Shown here: in pieces, positions 8,359-14,107 of the stretch
Layout of the letters: each line of letters opens with the position of its first letter
Position numbering within the stretch: the stretch's first letter is position 1
Assembly: GCA_045532865.1 (NCBI GenBank)
Contig: JAZSGT010000027.1
Coordinates: 1 to 16,133, forward strand
DNA: 16,133 bases
Origin: RGIG4140 sp045532865
Lineage (GTDB): Bacteria; Pseudomonadota; Alphaproteobacteria; CAAHEQ01; UBA3637
Reading direction: 5' to 3'
Notes under the pieces: model-generated
The model's input: the letters and a program-made list of their open reading frames with translations, nothing else
Database searches by the model: none
What the model was told of the DNA's origin: nothing
Made by a program: the position numbers and the translations under genes

Positions 8359-9087
8359 ATGATAACAAAAGCAATTATTTTGGGAGCTGGAATGGGTAAA
8401 AGAATGGGGGCAGATTTGCCTAAGGTTTTACATACCATTTGTGGTGTTCCGATGATTAATATTTTATTAGATGCAGTCAAAAAGACGGATATCGAAGATA
8501 TTACAGTTGTAATTGGTCCAAATATGGATAATGTTAAAAATGCTGTTGCACCTGTGAAAACAGTTGTTCAAACAGACAGATTGGGAACTGCTCATGCTGT
8601 TTTAACAGCTGAAAAAGAAATTACACCTTTTGACGGGAATGTTTTGATTTTATTTGGTGATCAACCTTTGTTTTTGCCAGAAACACTTAAACGTATGATT
8701 CAAAAATGCGAAGAAGGGGTTGATGTTGCTGTACTTGGTTTTATCCCTGAAGATGCTAGACGCTATGGTCGATTGGTAATGGGTGAAGATGGCTTGGATT
8801 CAATTGTTGAATATAAGGACGCAACAGATGCACAGCGTGCTATTAAATTATGCAACTCTGGTGTGATGTGTGTGAATGGGAAATATTTGTTGGAACTTTT
8901 AAAAGAAATTGATAACAAAAATGCAGCAGGTGAATATTATTTAACAGATATTGTTGCGAAAGCTAAAAACAAAGGTTTAACAAGAGATGTTGTTATTGGT
9001 GATGCTGCTGAATTGCATGGAGTAAACACGCCAGAAGAGTTAGAATTAGCTGAAGAAATTTATAAAAAAAGGATGAACAAATGTTAA
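8359..9087 (+). CDS. Single-domain GlmU-type nucleotidyltransferase
   Basis: The protein closely follows the N-terminal uridylyltransferase half of GlmU, which makes UDP-GlcNAc from UTP and GlcNAc-1-phosphate. Visible are the nucleotide loop GAGMGKRMGADLPKVLH (residues about 9-25), DRLGTAHAV, the metal-site FGDQP, EYKDATDAQR, the NSG element, and AAGEYYLTDIV with HGVNTPEEL near the end. It is only 242 residues, however, and stops where the left-handed beta-helix acetyltransferase half should begin (full GlmU is about 450 residues). The acetyltransferase must be elsewhere, or this is a paralogue with another sugar-1-phosphate substrate. GAGAGG precedes the ATG by 5 bases. Its stop overlaps the next gene's start (ATGTTAA), so the two are translationally coupled. 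I am confident of the fold, less of the substrate, so no symbol is given. Confidence 0.88.
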   Translation: MITKAIILGAGMGKRMGADLPKVLHTICGVPMINILLDAVKKTDIEDITVVIGPNMDNVKNAVAPVKTVVQTDRLGTAHAVLTAEKEITPFDGNVLILFGDQPLFLPETLKRMIQKCEEGVDVAVLGFIPEDARRYGRLVMGEDGLDSIVEYKDATDAQRAIKLCNSGVMCVNGKYLLELLKEIDNKNAAGEYYLTDIVAKAKNKGLTRDVVIGDAAELHGVNTPEELELAEEIYKKRMNKC

Positions 9088-9308
9088 AATTTTTTTTTAG
9101 AGTTACCTGGATGGTTGGTTTAATTGTTGGAATTTGTTTATTGGGGGCATTTTTTTCTAATGAAGCATTTGCATCTTCATGCACAGATCAGTTGATGAGT
9201 TGTTTCCCAAAAGATGGTAGTTGGATGTCTGGTATATTAGGTGCAGCAAAATGTATTCTTCAAAACTTTGTTTGTATGATAAATAAGATTATTAGTATTT
9301 TTAGATGA
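9081..9308 (+). CDS. Small exported protein with paired C-X6-C motifs
   Basis: I do not recognise this 75-residue protein. It begins with a basic n-region (MLKFFFR), a long hydrophobic core (about 8-26) and a probable signal-peptidase site after AFA (around 31). The mature peptide would be about 44 residues, with four cysteines at 34, 41, 58 and 65 arranged as C-X6-C, 16 residues, C-X6-C. This suggests a two-disulfide helical hairpin in the periplasm (inference). The ATG overlaps the stop of the nucleotidyltransferase by seven bases, and its own stop overlaps the glk Shine-Dalgarno site, so it is firmly embedded in the ptsP-glk operon. That supports it being real. An alternative is a small membrane protein with an uncleaved anchor. 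Confidence 0.72.
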   Translation: MLKFFFRVTWMVGLIVGICLLGAFFSNEAFASSCTDQLMSCFPKDGSWMSGILGAAKCILQNFVCMINKIISIFR

Positions 9309-9317
9309 GGCTAAAAG

Positions 9318-10334
9318 ATGGTTGCTTTGTTATCTGATATTGGGGGAACAAATATTCGATTTTCTATTTTAGAGGGAAATGAAATAAGCGCAGTTGAGTA
9401 TTATAAAACAAATGATTTTAAAAATATTGAAACAGCGTTGGCCTGTTATTTGAAACAGATAAATAAGCAACCTCAAAAAATGGTTTTTGGTGTGGCGGGT
9501 CTCGTCCAAAATGGATGTGTAAAATTAACAAATGCAGATTTTGAAGTAAATCAAAAAACATTAGAAACGTTATATCCAAATACAAAAATTAAGATTGTGA
9601 ATGATTTTGTTTTGCAAGGATATGGTGTTTTGGGTATAAGCAAAAAAGAGCTAAGATCAATTGGAGAAAATTCTTTAGAGAAAGAAGGAACTAAAGTTGT
9701 TTTAGGTCCAGGGACAGGTTTGGGGAGTTGTTTTTTGATTAAAGAAGATGATGAATATAAAATTCTTTCTTCTGAAAGTGGGCATACATCATTAGCTCCA
9801 GTATCTGTTAATCAACAAAAAATATTAGCAGAAATGACAAAAGAAGAGTGCCCATTATCGTTTGAAGATGTTGTTTCTGGGAGTGGGTTATGTCGTTTAT
9901 ATCAGGCAATTTTAAAAATTCACCAATTAGCACCTGATGATGCTTGGCTTAAAGAGGTCGAAGAGATGAAACAATCTTTTGGTGTTTCAGATTTGAAAGA
10001 ATCGCTCTTTATGCCATTAAGACCAAAGGAAATAACTCTTTTAGCTGAAAAAGAAGAAGAAATTGCTCTTTTAACCTATTGGTACTTTTTTGAATTTTTG
10101 GGAATTTACGCTTCGAACTTGGCGTTGACTATAAAAGCAGATGGTGGTGTTTATTTGGTTGGAAATTTATTAAATCAAGCGTTGATTAGAAAATTGCTTA
10201 TAAAATCATGGTTTAGAAAGTTTTTTGATTTAAAGGGTGTTTTTTCTGGTTATATGAAAAATGTACCTATTTTCTTGGTGGAAAAGCCTTCTGTTCAAAT
10301 TGATGGTTTGGTTTTCATAGCAAAAACACTATAA
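9318..10334 (+). CDS. glk: Glucokinase (Glk family)
   Basis: Glucokinase phosphorylates free cytoplasmic glucose to glucose-6-phosphate with ATP. The product is 338 residues against about 320 for E. coli Glk. Family marks are the N-terminal phosphate loop DIGGTN (7-12), the catalytic Asp96 in IVNDF, GPGTGLG at 130-136, and the ESGH motif (Glu153, His156) that contacts the sugar and phosphate. It is the bacterial non-ROK type: the ROK zinc-binding cysteine cluster is not visible. GAGG overlaps the stop codon of the small exported protein and precedes the ATG by 7 bases. It is the last protein gene of the ptsP cluster. No clear terminator follows directly, so transcripts may run on through tRNA-Asp to its terminator. 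Confidence 0.93.
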   Translation: MVALLSDIGGTNIRFSILEGNEISAVEYYKTNDFKNIETALACYLKQINKQPQKMVFGVAGLVQNGCVKLTNADFEVNQKTLETLYPNTKIKIVNDFVLQGYGVLGISKKELRSIGENSLEKEGTKVVLGPGTGLGSCFLIKEDDEYKILSSESGHTSLAPVSVNQQKILAEMTKEECPLSFEDVVSGSGLCRLYQAILKIHQLAPDDAWLKEVEEMKQSFGVSDLKESLFMPLRPKEITLLAEKEEEIALLTYWYFFEFLGIYASNLALTIKADGGVYLVGNLLNQALIRKLLIKSWFRKFFDLKGVFSGYMKNVPIFLVEKPSVQIDGLVFIAKTL

Positions 10335-10379
10335 AAATAAATATATTATAAAAAAAATGCATTAAAGATAAAAAAATGC

Positions 10380-10409
10380 TTGCAAATAGATTAAATTTCT
10401 GTTAATAAT
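10380..10409 (+). promoter_or_regulatory. tRNA-Asp promoter
   Basis: TTGCAA at 10380-10385 and AATAAT at 10404-10409 (5 of 6) are 18 bases apart. They predict a start near 10416, just ahead of the mature tRNA at 10425. Confidence 0.55.
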
Positions 10410-10424
10410 AGTACCATTCCCAAT

Positions 10425-10501
10425 GGGGGTGTAGCTCAGCTGGTTAGAGCGTCTGCCTGTCACGCAGAAGGCCGAGGGTTCGAGCCCCTTCACTCCCGCC
10501 A
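10425..10501 (+). tRNA. tRNA-Asp (anticodon GTC)
   Basis: The full cloverleaf can be folded by hand. The 7-bp acceptor stem is GGGGGTG with CACTCCC (one G-U pair). The D arm is GCTC-AGCTGGTTA-GAGC. The anticodon stem is TCTGC/GCAGA with GTC at 10459-10461. The T arm is GAGGG-TTCGAGC-CCCTT. The discriminator is G, and the CCA end is encoded in the genome. It reads GAC and GAU aspartate codons. A promoter-like element lies upstream and a strong terminator begins four bases downstream, so it is likely expressed on its own as well as by read-through from glk. Confidence 0.97.
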
Positions 10502-10504
10502 TTT

Positions 10505-10529
10505 AAAATCGCCGAAAGGCGATTTTTTT
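10505..10529 (+). terminator. Intrinsic terminator after tRNA-Asp
   Basis: There is a perfect 9-bp stem, AAAATCGCC (10505-10513) with GGCGATTTT (10518-10526). It has a GAAA tetraloop, and the T run continues to 10529. Confidence 0.9.
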
Positions 10530-10536
10530 ATGTCTA

Positions 10537-10616
10537 TAAGAGAGAAGGGCTCTTACCTAAGAGTTCTCACCAATTTTGATATTAACGCATTCTGCGTTGA
10601 CACTTGATATTTTGGT
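10537..10616. other. Hairpin-rich untranslated segment with mutually exclusive stems
   Basis: Past the tRNA terminator, TAAGAG (10537-10542) and TAAGAG (10558-10563) can each pair with the same CTCTTA (10550-10555). The second pairing is extended by GAGAA/TTCTC (10542-10546 and 10564-10568). Next is a stem AACGCA-TTC-TGCGTT (10584-10598), enclosed by ACCAA/TTGGT (10569-10573 and 10612-10616). No ORF covers it. It could be the 3' end of the leftward gene, a repeated palindromic element, or an RNA structure. Confidence 0.4.
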
Positions 10617-10659
10617 TTATGCTGGTTTATTGTTTTTAAAATATTTTTTATGCTTTTTG

Positions 10660-11226
10660 TTATTTAATAACAGCAAAATTGTTCTGATTGTTTTTTGGAG
10701 ATGTGTTGCGAAATAATAAGAAAAGCACACCTATACCCAATAGGAAAAATATAGAAGAAACAACTAAACCAGAAAAACCTTCTTGATACTTATACACAAA
10801 GTTTTTTGAAAAATTATGATTCAAAAAGGCTTTCATTTTGCGAGTTTCATCTCTTCTGGAAGAAACCCAAAAATTTGATGACATATTTTCTAATTCAATC
10901 TCTCTTGTTTTGGTTTTTAAAATAAGCTCGTATGAGTCGCTTGAGTCGTCTGAATGCTCAAATTTTTTTAAATACATATACTTGATTTCAGAAAGTGGAA
11001 TTTTATAAGTTGTTTGATATTTGAATTCTTTTATATCAAATATCTGTATCTCGCAAAAATTGCTTTTGTAACTACAGGTCATTTTGTGATGCTGTGTTGC
11101 AGTATAAAGGAAAAAGAGAGAGAATAATGTCCAAATTATGAAGAAGAAAATTATAAAAATACGAAAAAATATAGGTGTCTGCGAAAAATTCTTAAAGTTT
11201 TTTTGTTCTAAATCTGAATGCTGCAT
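10660..11226 (-). CDS. Two-pass membrane protein of unknown function
   Basis: I do not recognise this 188-residue protein. A cytoplasmic-looking N-terminus (1-20) leads into a very hydrophobic helix (about 21-43). A soluble domain (about 45-150) follows, rich in beta-strand patterns such as YKIPLSEIKYMYL and SYELILKTKTREIEL. A second membrane helix (about 153-172, GLVVSSIFFLLGIGVLFLLF) and a short polar tail complete it. The layout, a beta-rich domain between two membrane helices, resembles PH-like membrane proteins of unknown role (weak inference). AAGGA lies 8 bases before the ATG and there is a near-consensus promoter upstream, so it is a single-gene unit. It is divergent from the gene at 11355. 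The middle domain holds two cysteines (C-X6-C, in TCSYKSNFCEI). Confidence 0.78.
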   Translation of the reverse strand: MQHSDLEQKNFKNFSQTPIFFRIFIIFFFIIWTLFSLFFLYTATQHHKMTCSYKSNFCEIQIFDIKEFKYQTTYKIPLSEIKYMYLKKFEHSDDSSDSYELILKTKTREIELENMSSNFWVSSRRDETRKMKAFLNHNFSKNFVYKYQEGFSGLVVSSIFFLLGIGVLFLLFRNTSPKNNQNNFAVIK

Positions 11227-11258
11227 TTTTTTTCCTTTTTTATATAGATATATGCACC

Positions 11259-11288
11259 ATTCTAATTGGTTTATTATTTTTTTGTCAA
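11259..11288 (-). promoter_or_regulatory. Promoter of the leftward two-pass membrane gene
   Basis: Read on the minus strand, a perfect TTGACA (11288-11283), 18 bases, then TAGAAT (11264-11259, 5 of 6). The predicted start is near 11252, about 26 bases before the ATG. Confidence 0.75.
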
Positions 11289-11320
11289 GGTAATTATCCT
11301 TTTGTAAGCTTTTGAGATTC

Positions 11321-11348
11321 TTGAAAGTAGCCTAAAAATACTTATCTT
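11321..11348 (+). promoter_or_regulatory. Possible promoter of the 11355 gene (leaderless)
   Basis: TTGAAA (11321-11326), 16 bases, TATCTT (11343-11348, 4 of 6). The predicted start falls at or next to the ATG at 11355, and no Shine-Dalgarno site precedes that ATG. The transcript may therefore be leaderless. Confidence 0.35.
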
Positions 11349-11354
11349 AAATTT

Positions 11355-12026
11355 ATGAAAAAATTATTTATCAAAATATTACCTTTTTGGGTGGCATTTG
11401 CTTCTGGAATTTTTCTGTATATTATAACTGATAAATTTGTTTCAGATGTTGGTTTGAACAATTTGCTAATTAATGTGGCTGCTGGATTGGTCAGTATTCC
11501 TTTGGTATTTATATTTTATGATGTAATTAACAAAATAACATCTCAAAAATTACATAATTCGTTATTTGAAAGTGTGACGATTGAAATTAATAGTCAGTTA
11601 ATTGAGTTAATAAAAGAACTTGCACTCTTAATGGATGAAAAAGAGCCAGAGAATATGTCATCTTTGGAAGATTTTTTATCTTTAGAGCAAAGTGATATTT
11701 TAAAAAGTTTAAAGTTAGGTAAAGTGGATATTAAAAAATTAGAAGCTATTAAACAAGAGTTGGTTTTAGAAATTCATAAACCGACTTCATTTGATATTTT
11801 AAGTGAGAAGCAAATTTCTTCAATTTTAAATATTGTAAAAGAAATCACTTTTCTGATTAAAAATATAGACCAGTCGAATACAGCTAAAGGGAATACAAAA
11901 CACAAAAAGATAATTGCCCTGAATGTGGAATATATTCTTATAAATTTGACAACATGGATTGAAAGCGGAACAAAAGATGCTTTTCATAACCATGGTCGGT
12001 TTAGTTTAACAGGCAAAAATGCATAA
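11355..12026 (+). CDS. Membrane protein with long helical cytoplasmic domain, unknown
   Basis: I do not recognise this 223-residue protein. Two membrane helices (about 8-28 and 36-56) form a hairpin at the N-terminus. The remaining 165 residues are charged, helix-prone and probably cytoplasmic (LIELIKELALLMDEKEPE, KKLEAIKQELVLEIHK, ISSILNIVKEITFLIK). No enzyme motif is visible. The ATG lacks a Shine-Dalgarno site but places the membrane helix properly at the N-terminus. The stop codon at 12024-12026 touches the terminator tail of the convergent small-RNA gene, so any read-through transcript would be antisense to that RNA. It is divergent from the other membrane gene at 10660-11226. Confidence 0.78.
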   Translation: MKKLFIKILPFWVAFASGIFLYIITDKFVSDVGLNNLLINVAAGLVSIPLVFIFYDVINKITSQKLHNSLFESVTIEINSQLIELIKELALLMDEKEPENMSSLEDFLSLEQSDILKSLKLGKVDIKKLEAIKQELVLEIHKPTSFDILSEKQISSILNIVKEITFLIKNIDQSNTAKGNTKHKKIIALNVEYILINLTTWIESGTKDAFHNHGRFSLTGKNA

Positions 12027-12055
12027 AAAAAGGAGCCTTTAAAAATAAAGGCTCC
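12025..12055 (-). terminator. Intrinsic terminator of the small RNA
   Basis: On the minus strand a 9-bp perfect stem, GGAGCCTTT (12055-12047) with AAAGGCTCC (12040-12032), has a 6-base loop and is followed by seven T (12031-12025). On the plus strand the same hairpin has no T run, so it points leftward. Confidence 0.9.
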
Positions 12056-12177
12056 GAAAATGGAAAGAGGAACTAAAAAAAGGGGGGGGACATGTTCACT
12101 CTTTCCCACGGTGTTTGGTTTCACAAAAATAGGGAGACTAAAAAATAACTCAAACACCCTCATCATCTCTTGATGAT
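12025..12177 (-). ncRNA. Candidate structured small RNA with C-rich loops, about 150 nt
   Basis: A complete transcription unit without a credible protein. A near-consensus promoter gives a start near 12177. The 5' end is a 6-bp hairpin, AUCAUC-AAGA-GAUGAU (12177-12162). Hairpin 2 pairs GGUGUUUG (12158-12151) with CAAACACC (12116-12109) around a 34-base U-rich loop that exposes CUCCC (12136-12132). Hairpin 3 pairs GGAAAGAG (12105-12098) with CUCUUUCC (12069-12062), extended past a bulged U by GAAC/GUUC. Its 19-base loop contains seven consecutive C (12088-12082). An intrinsic terminator closes the unit. C-rich loops on tandem stems recall alphaproteobacterial sRNAs that mask Shine-Dalgarno sites (the CCUCC-loop or cuckoo type), but no homology is claimed. 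It does not show SRP RNA or tmRNA hallmarks. Confidence 0.75.
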
Positions 12178-12183
12178 AGCTGT

Positions 12184-12212
12184 ATTATAGCAGATTTAAA
12201 TGCAAAAGTCAA
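12184..12212 (-). promoter_or_regulatory. Promoter of the small RNA
   Basis: On the minus strand TTGACT (12212-12207), exactly 17 bases, then a perfect TATAAT (12189-12184). It is one of the strongest-looking promoters in the window, and no ribosome-binding site or plausible ORF follows it. Confidence 0.85.
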
Positions 12213-12572
12213 CATATTTTTATAAACAAATTGACAAAAATATTTAAATGGGTAAAATTATTAAAAATACTAATTAAATCAATATATTAAAAATGGTAAT
12301 GCTTAGCAGATGTGTGTGTTTTTTTATATTTGTGAAAAAAATATTTTTTTGTAAAATGAGTTTAAAAAAGGCTTTTTTGTGCTAAAAATGCATATTCATT
12401 TAAAAAAATAACAAAAAAAATAAAAAGGATTCGTTTTTGATAAGTTTTATTTTTTTTAATATATTGAAAAATAACGTGTATTTTTGTTTTTTAAGAATCT
12501 GTGTTTGTGATATATATAAACCCAATGCAAAATTTTACATTGGGTTTATATGTTGTAATAAAAATATACCTA
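12213..12572. other. AT-rich intergenic region upstream of the sRNA and downstream of lexA
   Basis: No credible gene was seen in these 360 bases. A plus-strand promoter-like pair, TTGACA (12231-12236), 16 bases, TAAAAT (12253-12258), fires away from the sRNA promoter. The only ORF behind it is a 30-codon frame from ATG 12293 with no Shine-Dalgarno site. Homopolymer A/T runs dominate. The right end holds the lexA hairpin terminator. Confidence 0.6.
12514..12551 (-). terminator. Hairpin downstream of lexA
   Basis: A perfect 14-bp inverted repeat, ATATAAACCCAATG (12514-12527) and CATTGGGTTTATAT (12538-12551), has a 10-base loop. The 3' arm reads TTTATATAT, giving a weak U tract in either direction. 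It lies 21 bases past the lexA stop. Confidence 0.65.
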
Positions 12573-13256
12573 TTAGTGGTAAGAACGCATGAGACCAACT
12601 AAAAGACCTTGAACTTCAACACGTCCTATATCAAGTACTCTTGTTTCATATTCAGAATTTTCAGGAATAAGAGAAACTTGTCTGCCAGAAATTTGGATTC
12701 GTTTGAGTGTGGCTTCAAATCCGTCAACAAGAGCAACAACAATTGAGCCGTTTGGAGCGTAGTCAGCTCGTTTAATAATGACAGTATCGCCATCCATAAT
12801 GCCAATATCCTTCATGGAGTCGCCTTCAATTTTAAGAGCATAGTGCTCGCCTGAACCAACCATGTTTGTTGGAACAGTTACCATGTCGCTTGGATTTCGA
12901 ATGGCTTCAATTGGAACACCTGCTGCAATCTTTCCAAAAAGTGGGATTTCAATTGAATTGTCATTAACAACGTTGTAAACAGATTGAGAAAATCCTTTTG
13001 TAATGCGTTTGTTCATCACTTTTACTGGTGCAACATATTTTTCAGCAGGTAACATTAAAACTTCAATAGCTCTTGCTTTGTTAGGAGATCGTCTGATAAA
13101 TTTTCTTTGTTCAAGAGCGCTGATAATACGATGAATGCCGGATTTGGAATGTAAATTGAGATGTTCTTTCATCTCTTCAAATGAGGGGCAAACACCATGT
13201 TCTTTAATGGCTTCATTGATATAAATAAGTAATTGATGTTGTTTTTCGGTTAGCAT
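12573..13256 (-). CDS. lexA: LexA repressor
   Basis: LexA represses SOS genes and cleaves itself when RecA-ssDNA filaments form. The 227-residue protein has an N-terminal winged helix (1-70, with SFEEMKEHLNLHSKSGIHRI as the helix-turn-helix). A linker leads to the autocleavage domain: cleavage site Ala112-Gly113 in KIAAGVPIE, catalytic Ser147 in EGDSM, and Lys185 in EATLKRI. All are intact. The start is placed at the Met at 13256 because AGGAGG lies 4 bases upstream and MLTEKQ matches family N-termini. A longer frame to 13325 would run through the promoter. The SKSGIHR and RRSPNKARAIEV stretches are typical of Alphaproteobacteria. It is divergent from the ankyrin-repeat gene. Confidence 0.96.
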   Translation of the reverse strand: MLTEKQHQLLIYINEAIKEHGVCPSFEEMKEHLNLHSKSGIHRIISALEQRKFIRRSPNKARAIEVLMLPAEKYVAPVKVMNKRITKGFSQSVYNVVNDNSIEIPLFGKIAAGVPIEAIRNPSDMVTVPTNMVGSGEHYALKIEGDSMKDIGIMDGDTVIIKRADYAPNGSIVVALVDGFEATLKRIQISGRQVSLIPENSEYETRVLDIGRVEVQGLLVGLMRSYH

Positions 13257-13288
13257 AAAACCTCCTAAATGATGGATATTCCTCTTTT

Positions 13289-13322
13289 GTTCTACAATAT
13301 TGCAAAAAAATGTTTTTGTCAA
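13289..13322 (-). promoter_or_regulatory. lexA promoter with possible operator
   Basis: On the minus strand a perfect TTGACA (13322-13317), 17 bases, TATTGT (13299-13294). A near-palindrome, TACAATATTGCA (13293-13304), overlaps the -10. A single GTTC (plus strand, 13289-13292) lies at the presumed start, but the alphaproteobacterial GTTC-N7-GTTC repeat is incomplete: TTGC occupies the second position. The operator assignment is tentative. Confidence 0.6.
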
Positions 13323-13377
13323 CACAAAAAAATGAAATAAAAAAGTCTTTTTGTTGTAATGGGTTATGCAAGAATAT

Positions 13378-13406
13378 TTGACTTTTATTGTTGCATGATT
13401 TATAAT
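13378..13406 (+). promoter_or_regulatory. Promoter of the ankyrin-repeat gene
   Basis: TTGACT (13378-13383), 17 bases, perfect TATAAT (13401-13406). The predicted start near 13413 leaves about 29 bases before the chosen ATG at 13442. Confidence 0.8.
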
Positions 13407-13441
13407 AATAGTAGAGTATGATGAAATGGGAGATGTTTTTT

Positions 13442-13936
13442 ATGATTGAAGAGGAAATTGAAAGAGATAAGATTCAAGTACTCATGGCTCATCGTATACA
13501 AAGTGCGATAGACGCCGGAGATGTAATTGATTTGCAAGATTGTGCAGCTATTATGGATGTAAAACGTATTTTCTTTGTTGAGATGGATGAAGAGACGGAA
13601 AGAAAACTTGCACGTCCTATTTTGGTGTATGCTGCAGAACATGGAACAGTTGATGTTATAAAGTTTTTATTGGAAATGGGTTGTGATGTTAATGCTCAAG
13701 ATACGTTTGGAAATACAGCCTTGCTTTGTGCTGTTGAAAATAATAGGATTGAGATTGTAAAATATCTTTTACGTCAACCTGGTATTCAATTGGAAATTTG
13801 TAATTTTTATGGTGAAAATGTTTTCTCTATTGCTGCATTAAATGGAGATGAACAAATTGTGTCGTATTTAAATACGATAAGAATAGGAAAATCAAATTCA
13901 GTAGATGCTCATTTTTCAACAATGGTTCGTCACTGA
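13442..13936 (+). CDS. Ankyrin-repeat protein
   Basis: This is a 164-residue soluble protein with about three ankyrin repeats, which are protein-binding helix-turn-helix modules. They lie at about 57-86 (RPILVYAAEHGTVDVIKFLLEMGCDVN), 90-121 (GNTALLCAVENNRIEIVKYLL) and 124-146 (GENVFSIAALNGDEQIVSYL). The N-terminal 50 residues are acidic and may form a partial capping repeat. There is no signal peptide or membrane helix, so it is probably cytoplasmic, partner unknown. The ATG at 13442 is chosen because GGGAG sits 9 bases upstream. ATGs at 13418 and 13421 lie almost at the predicted transcript start. It has its own strong promoter and terminator, and it is divergent from lexA. Confidence 0.88.
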   Translation: MIEEEIERDKIQVLMAHRIQSAIDAGDVIDLQDCAAIMDVKRIFFVEMDEETERKLARPILVYAAEHGTVDVIKFLLEMGCDVNAQDTFGNTALLCAVENNRIEIVKYLLRQPGIQLEICNFYGENVFSIAALNGDEQIVSYLNTIRIGKSNSVDAHFSTMVRH

Positions 13937-13956
13937 TTCTTGATTTTTATACAAAG

Positions 13957-13986
13957 CACCAACAAAGATGAGTTGGTGTTTTTTTT
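13957..13986 (+). terminator. Terminator of the ankyrin-repeat gene
   Basis: The stem CACCAAC (13957-13963) with GTTGGTG (13972-13978) has an 8-base loop and is followed by eight T. Confidence 0.9.
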
Positions 13987-14058
13987 ATGGCTTCATGTTA
14001 TGGTGGTTTCTAATAATTTTTAGAGCATAGAGTTAAGATTGATGTTGTGCTTAAAATC

Positions 14059-14093
14059 AAAAAAAATCCCATCAATTTTAATGGGACTTTTTT
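14059..14093. terminator. Bidirectional terminator
   Basis: TCCCAT (14067-14072) pairs with ATGGGA (14081-14086) around an 8-base loop. Eight A on the left (14059-14066) act as a T tail for the leftward lipoprotein gene. CTTTTTT on the right (14087-14093) serves rightward transcripts. Confidence 0.85.
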
Positions 14094-14107
14094 GATTTGA
14101 TTTATGT

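Noticed and set aside
10425..10620. Prophage or island attachment site at tRNA-Asp
   Set aside because: No second copy of the tRNA 3' end and no integrase gene appear in the window.
11984..12166. 60-codon ORF on the minus strand overlapping the small RNA
   Set aside because: It has no proper ribosome site, its ATG sits in the 5' hairpin, and the frame runs through the intrinsic terminator into the neighbouring gene.
12025..12177. 6S, SRP or tmRNA identity for the small RNA
   Set aside because: There is no SRP GGAAGGAAGCA-type loop and no tmRNA tRNA-like ends. The tandem hairpin-plus-terminator layout is not the long central-bubble rod of 6S.
12293..12385. 30-codon ORF behind the orphan plus promoter
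   Set aside because: No Shine-Dalgarno site, and low-complexity Phe/Lys content from A/T runs.
13257..13325. Longer lexA start at 13325
   Set aside because: It would place coding sequence through the lexA promoter boxes. The internal Met has AGGAGG and matches family N-termini.
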